Shown: one piece after another, positions 60,181 to 64,000 of the stretch
Layout: every line of letters begins with the position of its first letter
How positions within the stretch are numbered: the stretch's first letter is position 1
Source: Clostridia bacterium
GTDB lineage: Bacteria; Bacillota; Peptococcia; DRI-13; UBA5745
NCBI GenBank assembly: GCA_018436095.1
Contig: JAHDMJ010000010.1
Coordinates: 1-64,000, forward strand
Direction of reading: 5' to 3'
Length of the DNA stretch: 64,000 bases
Notes under the pieces: model-generated
Database searches by the model: none
Told to the model about the DNA's origin: nothing
What the model saw: only the letters and a program-made list of their open reading frames with translations
Position numbers and translations under genes: made by a program

Positions 60181-60630
60181 GTGAGACTACAAATTACAAC
60201 GGACTATGCGATTCGCGTGATGCTTTTTATGGCGCAACAAGATGGGGAAGTGTCAACTGCTGAAGCTGCGGCAAAGGAACTGGGAATTACTTATAGCTAT
60301 TTCAACAAAGTAGCCTGGAAGATCAGGATGGCTGGTTTTCTGGAATCTGTACAGGGCCCGGGCGGAGGATACCGCATAGCAAAAAACCCGGCGGATATCA
60401 CCCTATACGATATCGTTACAGCGATGGAGGGGGACATCAGCATCAACCGATGCCTGGATGAGGATGGCTTTTGCAGCAGAAACGCCACTCTAATATGCCC
60501 AGTTCACAAAATCTTTGAAGGCATCCAAAACCAGATTATTGATACATTAAAGAGTATAAAAATTAGTGATTTATGTGGTGAAAAGCAGTCCAAGCCAATC
60601 CGGGAAATGATGATGACTTCCACAGTATAG
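60181..60630 (+). CDS. Rrf2-family regulator with three-cysteine cluster site
   Basis: A 149-residue winged-helix regulator (LQITTDYAIRVMLFMAQQ and PGGGYRIAKNPADITLYDIVTAMEG). Three cysteines in RCLDEDGFC and LICPVH, spaced C-x6-C-x8-C, match the iron-sulfur cluster site of IscR/NsrR-like members, so it probably senses iron-sulfur status, nitric oxide or oxygen. Start is GTG at 60181; the ATG two bases earlier stops at once. No isc or suf genes are nearby, so its target in this window is probably itself and possibly the surface protein. Confidence 0.88.
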   Translation: MRLQITTDYAIRVMLFMAQQDGEVSTAEAAAKELGITYSYFNKVAWKIRMAGFLESVQGPGGGYRIAKNPADITLYDIVTAMEGDISINRCLDEDGFCSRNATLICPVHKIFEGIQNQIIDTLKSIKISDLCGEKQSKPIREMMMTSTV

Positions 60631-60702
60631 GGCTATATTTGAAGTGCATTTTCAAAATGCAGTTAAGTCAATAAGGTTTAATATAAATGAGGAGGGGAAC
60701 AA

Positions 60703-61863
60703 ATGCATAAAGAAGTGCACTGTAAAACGGGGAAAATCATAAGCATGCTTTTAGCCGCAGTTTTGATCTGCGGGGTGTTGCCGGTGCAGGTATTGGCAAC
60801 GGAAGCTGAATCTGTTCCTGTTGCCATGATGGAAGAAACCGAAACCAACGATCAAACCGATGCCGGAGAAGAAGAGAACAATTGGCCGGCAGAGGAAACG
60901 TTGACAGAAGTTGAAGCCATAGTCCAAGAGGAAGATGTTATAACTGCTTCAGGCCAACCCTTTGAAATGGACCCAGTAGAAGAAGAGAGTATCACTTTAT
61001 TGAAAGAGTCAGATAAAAAAGCAGCTCCATCAGAAAGCTGCATTGTGGCCTTTGACCCCGATGATGGGAAGACGGGCTACAAGGACTTCTTCAAAGTGAC
61101 GGTTCCCGCCGGCGGCACAGTCACCGAAAAACCCGCCGATCCGACTCGTGACGGATACTTTTTCAAAGGCTGGTACAGCTATCTGGATGGAGAGGATCCC
61201 GTACTTTGGGACTTCGAAAACGACACTGTACCGGAGAAGAATATGACCCTGTGGGCCGCCTGGGAAAAAGGCTGTCTTGTGGTCTTTGACCCCGACGATG
61301 GGAAGACAGGCTACAAGGACTTCTTCAAAGTAACGGTTCCCGCCGGTGGCACAGTCACCGAAAAACCCGCCGATCCGACCCGCGACGGATATTTCTTCAA
61401 AGGCTGGTACAGCTATCTGGATGGAGATGATCCCGTACTTTGGGACTTCGAAAACGACACTGTACCGGATAAGAATATGACCCTGTGGGCCGCCTGGGAA
61501 AAAGATACCGGTAACGGCGAAACTGGCCCCGGCGGTGAAACTGGCCCCGGCGGTGAAACTGGCCCCGGCGGCGAAACTGGCCCCGGCGGTGAAACTGGCC
61601 CCGGCGGCGAAACTGGCCCCGGCGGTGAAACTGGCCCCGGCGGTGAAACTGGCCCCGGCGGCGAAACTAGCCCCGGCGGCGATGATTATATTGAAATAGA
61701 TGATGGAAAGGCCCCGAGCGGGTCCCTCGATCTGGACGATCTACCCAAAACCGGTGATAACGGCGCCGGGCATTTCCTCCTGTGGCTGCTCTGTGGTATT
61801 TCGGCTTCTGGTATGATTACACTGACTTTATCAGGAAAGAGACGCAGTTATATAACCGAATAA
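60703..61863 (+). CDS. LPXTG-anchored surface protein with InlB-type repeats
   Basis: A 386-residue secreted protein. Residues 1-30 are the signal peptide; an acidic stretch follows to about 112; then come two nearly identical 78-residue repeats (residues 113-190 and 191-268; DNA period 234 bp) of the Listeria-Bacteroides type (FDPDDGKTGYKDFF, TRDGYFFKGWYSYLDG, TLWAAWEK). Residues about 270-330 are nine ETGPGG units. The sorting signal LPKTG lies at 347-351, followed by a membrane helix and RRSYITE. The adjacent sortase presumably anchors it. Confidence 0.9.
   Translation: MHKEVHCKTGKIISMLLAAVLICGVLPVQVLATEAESVPVAMMEETETNDQTDAGEEENNWPAEETLTEVEAIVQEEDVITASGQPFEMDPVEEESITLLKESDKKAAPSESCIVAFDPDDGKTGYKDFFKVTVPAGGTVTEKPADPTRDGYFFKGWYSYLDGEDPVLWDFENDTVPEKNMTLWAAWEKGCLVVFDPDDGKTGYKDFFKVTVPAGGTVTEKPADPTRDGYFFKGWYSYLDGDDPVLWDFENDTVPDKNMTLWAAWEKDTGNGETGPGGETGPGGETGPGGETGPGGETGPGGETGPGGETGPGGETGPGGETSPGGDDYIEIDDGKAPSGSLDLDDLPKTGDNGAGHFLLWLLCGISASGMITLTLSGKRRSYITE
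61513..61680 (+). repeat. 18-bp tandem repeat array (ETGPGG)
   Basis: About nine units of GAAACTGGCCCCGGCGGY in a row within the surface protein gene. Units differ only in the last codon base and one ACT-AGC change, so the array is young and likely to vary in number between strains. Confidence 0.85.
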
Positions 61864-61869
61864 ATCAGT

Positions 61870-61911
61870 GAGGGGATAAGCGCTGCAATAATGGCATGTG
61901 CTTATCCCCTC
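61870..61911 (+). terminator. Strong hairpin after the surface protein gene
   Basis: GAGGGGATAAGC and GCTTATCCCCTC form a perfect 12-bp stem 7 bases after the stop. There is no T-run (AACACAAAAAG follows), so it may stabilise the 3' end rather than terminate on its own. The remaining gap to the sortase is AT-rich and non-coding. Confidence 0.6.
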
Positions 61912-62123
61912 AACACAAAAAGTAGATTTAATTGCAAAACATATCAAAGGCGGTTTTTAATTGGATATTTATAGGCTGGAAAGCAGATAAAACCATAACC
62001 TATTAGCCAATTCCGCATTTTACATTAAGTGATATTTGTAAAAGATATATATGCCAATTAAGCTTTTTTTCAAGGGCAACAGCTTTCCTGCTAAAGGCAT
62101 TCAGAAAACGGAGGAAGTGAATT

Positions 62124-62912
62124 ATGGAGGGAAATAAAACACAACGTTTTCTTCTTTTCGTTTGTATCGCTGTTTTTGTTTCCTCTATCTCAATATTGGG
62201 TTGGCAGCATATGCGAAGCCTCAAAGAGGAAAATGCGCTAAAACAGTTGGTACAAACAAAGGGGAGTACTAAGAGCTCTACTTTGCCCTCCATGGACATC
62301 TCAACACAAATGTTAGCGGAAGCATCGGCCTCGGCTATACTAGAGCAGTATTGTGAGTTGAGCCGGCAAAACAGGGACCTGATTGGATGGATTAAGATAG
62401 ATGGCACGGAAATAGATTATCCTGTTATGTATACGGGAGATGATTTCTATCTTAGGCACAGCTTTGATAAGACGGATTCCAAAAGCGGGCTTCCCTTTAT
62501 TGACAAGCGATGCGCCGTGAAACCGTTTGGTACAAATACAATTATTTATGCGCACAACATGAAAAACGGCACGATGTTTTCCGGACTTCTCAACTATAAA
62601 AGTTCGGATTATTATGCTGAGCACCCCATCATTCGTTTTGACACGCTGTATGAAGCGCAGGAATATAAAATTGTTGCTGTGTTCGAAAGTGAGGTTTACC
62701 AAAAGAGCGATATGGTATTTAAACATTATAATTTTCTAAACGCAGATAACCATGCGGCGTTTGATGAGTATAGCGCAGGGATCAAGGCGCTTTCCCTCTA
62801 TGATACGGGGATTTATCCGGAATATGGAGATGAGCTTATTACTCTTATGACTTGCTCTTACCATACCGAAAACGGCCGATTCGTAGTGGTTGCTAAAAAA
62901 TGTGACAGATAG
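62124..62912 (+). CDS. srtB: Class B sortase
   Basis: A 262-residue membrane-anchored transpeptidase. Residues about 8-27 form the signal anchor. The catalytic triad is visible as His144 in IIYAHNM, Cys244 in TLMTCSYH and Arg252 in NGRFVVVA. Segments NRDLIGWIKIDGTEIDYPVM and DDFYLRHSFD are typical of class B enzymes. Clostridial class B sortases can use LPxTG-like signals, so the surface protein just upstream is the natural substrate. Confidence 0.93.
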   Translation: MEGNKTQRFLLFVCIAVFVSSISILGWQHMRSLKEENALKQLVQTKGSTKSSTLPSMDISTQMLAEASASAILEQYCELSRQNRDLIGWIKIDGTEIDYPVMYTGDDFYLRHSFDKTDSKSGLPFIDKRCAVKPFGTNTIIYAHNMKNGTMFSGLLNYKSSDYYAEHPIIRFDTLYEAQEYKIVAVFESEVYQKSDMVFKHYNFLNADNHAAFDEYSAGIKALSLYDTGIYPEYGDELITLMTCSYHTENGRFVVVAKKCDR

Positions 62913-62978
62913 TATGACGCAGGGTCTGCTCTTTGGCAAGAGCGGCAGGCTTAAGCAGTCCACAAGCCCAATCTAACA

Positions 62979-63028
62979 AAAAGGCGGTTGATTTTGTACA
63001 ACGATACAGATTCCACCGCCTTTTATTA
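62979..63028 (+). terminator. Terminator after sortase
   Basis: AAAAGGCGGT and ACCGCCTTTT form a 10-bp stem around a 26-base loop, followed by ATTATT. A 63-codon frame running through this region is not convincing. Confidence 0.6.
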
Positions 63029-63169
63029 TTTGGCTTGATTGCCTTTGCTATTTTAGCCATAAACAAGGAGATTTTTCTTTCTGAAAAAAGAGCAGGCATG
63101 CACACTTTGTCCGATGGGACATAAAATACTACTGACTTAATGTCGCTATTAATTTAAGGAGGAAGAAAA

Positions 63170-63757
63170 GTGTCTTATTACGACCAAGAGGAATATAGCG
63201 ATTGTAGAGGATACAATCAAGAAGATACCTGGGAAAGTCAGAGGGAAGATTACTTTGGGCAGGAAGCCGGCTTTTACCGGAGCGAGGGAGACTGCTACCA
63301 AAATAGAGTTGAAGACGACGAAGAAGACGTTGAAGATGATGAAGAAGATAATGGTGAAGTCAGCGTTTTGAGTGCTGGAAATGGATCTGACGAACGCTGT
63401 GCAAACGAATGCAGGAGCGAATGCAATCGCTGCGAACAGTGTATAAGACAGTGCCGCCGCCAGGGCAATTCCTATTGGGAGTGCGAAATACGTTGCTGCG
63501 GTAGCTGTAAGCGTTGTGAAGCATGCAAAAGCGAATGTGCCGCCCGGTATGAATGTGAAGAAAGATGTAGACGTAACTGTAGGAGAAAGTGCAGGTGTTC
63601 CTGTAATCCTTGGCAATGCTTACGGAATTGTGAAAGAAACTGTGAGAGAAGATGCGGAAATCAGCAATCTGACTCTGAGGCAGAACGTCCTTCTTGCAGA
63701 CCCTGCTGGCCCAACGCCATCCGCCCTTGCCGGCCCTGTAATCCTTGCCGCCGTTAG
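63170..63757 (+). CDS. Cysteine-rich acidic/basic protein, possible spore surface component
   Basis: A 195-residue protein of no family I recognise, with GTG start behind AAGGAGG. Residues 1-75 are acidic and Tyr/Gln-rich with DDEED runs; residues 77-195 hold about 35 cysteines with many Arg and Glu in patterns such as CxxxC, CxxC and CRRxCRRKC. No signal peptide. Such composition recalls spore coat or exosporium Cys-rich proteins or metal-binding proteins. The end contains PCWPNAIRPCRPCNPC. Confidence 0.65.
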   Translation: MSYYDQEEYSDCRGYNQEDTWESQREDYFGQEAGFYRSEGDCYQNRVEDDEEDVEDDEEDNGEVSVLSAGNGSDERCANECRSECNRCEQCIRQCRRQGNSYWECEIRCCGSCKRCEACKSECAARYECEERCRRNCRRKCRCSCNPWQCLRNCERNCERRCGNQQSDSEAERPSCRPCWPNAIRPCRPCNPCRR

Positions 63758-63848
63758 TAGCCTTGTTCCTTTCCGTTTTCTGGGATAAACCCGGCGTACC
63801 GATGAGAGATTTGAGGATATAACCGGGCGATAAGCGCCCTTCGTAACA

Positions 63849-63884
63849 ACCCCTCTAGTGTAGAAAATTACTGCACTAGGGGGT
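63849..63884 (+). terminator. Terminator-like hairpin after the Cys-rich gene
   Basis: CCCCTCTAGTG pairs with CACTAGGGGG (one mismatch) around 13 bases, followed by TATTTTG. Confidence 0.6.
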
Positions 63885-63977
63885 ATTTTGATAAACGGCT
63901 TGCGATATCAGTGCAAAGGCGATAGCTTTGGCAAGAAAAAGAAGGGGAAAGGGAGAGAATAGCCGGCGGAAATTTGA

Positions 63978-64000
63978 TCAATCAAGAAATTATTGATTGA
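63978..64000. repeat. Inverted repeat at window end
   Basis: TCAATCAA and TTGATTGA form an 8-bp stem around 7 bases at the right edge. Meaning unclear because the downstream sequence is missing. Confidence 0.4.

Noticed and set aside
62933-63124. 63-codon frame between sortase and the Cys-rich gene
   Set aside because: It runs through the terminator hairpin and has no ribosome site.
63149-63788. Two further open frames (minus strand 63149-63616, plus strand 63516-63788) over the Cys-rich gene
   Set aside because: The repetitive Cys/Arg codons leave all frames open. The plus-strand frame from 63170 has the ribosome site and composition of a protein; the others have neither.

Overview
The window looks like a chromosomal segment of a spore-forming, anaerobic, Gram-positive Firmicute of the class Clostridia. 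The evidence is a gerA/C/B-type spore germination operon, a Rex redox repressor, an LPXTG surface protein beside a class B sortase, 2-hydroxyacyl-CoA dehydratase-type proteins with an activase, AGGAGG ribosome sites with many TTG/GTG starts, and GC content near 50 percent. The exact lineage cannot be fixed from the sequence alone.

0.5-10.4 kb (+) is a housekeeping run: a hypothetical membrane-anchored protein, rex, a DRTGG-DRTGG-PHP-ATPase signalling module, DUF4321, maf, radC, mreC, mreD, a class B penicillin-binding protein and rodA (no mreB). 10.6-15.5 kb (+) is the most unusual block: an FCD-type regulator, a 76-residue protein of unknown family, a 604-residue protein joining a B12-binding domain to a lysine-5,6-aminomutase-like barrel, and a very strongly expressed fold-type I PLP enzyme. 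They are separated by a 459-bp leader full of repeated hairpins. 15.6-19.8 kb (-) carries lgt, an ACT-domain protein, a phenylacetate-CoA ligase-like enzyme and cobT.

20-29.5 kb holds a GerMN lipoprotein, a glycosyltransferase, exonuclease III, an SH3-amidase, an operon of DUF2179, murI, rph and rdgB, and a GGDEF/HDOD protein. A tRNA cluster (Arg, His, Gln, Leu) follows; behind tRNA-His lies a 191-bp tandem duplication whose junctions each repeat the tRNA 3' end. Next come a GGDEF/HD-GYP sensor, a CsoR-like repressor with its metal ATPase and clear operators, a hicB with a hicA lacking a start codon, and a Cu/Zn superoxide dismutase.

37.8-44.1 kb (+) is a nickel-pincer cofactor operon (larE, larB, larC) joined to an FmdE-like protein and a FecCD-type metal importer, preceded by a possible attenuator. 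44.2-50.9 kb holds a small HTH protein, a 2-hydroxyacid dehydrogenase, a cysteine desulfidase-family protein, a MobA/ModE-like protein and a 2-hydroxyacyl-CoA dehydratase-type trio. 51-53.9 kb is partly decayed: a MerR regulator, DUF4003, and remnants of DUF3795 and collagen-like genes. 53.9-64 kb holds a chemoreceptor, the germination operon, an Rrf2 regulator with a perfect palindrome, the LPXTG protein, sortase B and a cysteine-rich protein.

Two families of small repeats share a 20-bp core motif. One copy (37022-37340) is a well-formed miniature inverted-repeat element with 9-bp target duplications; a second copy in the opposite orientation is cut by the left window edge.
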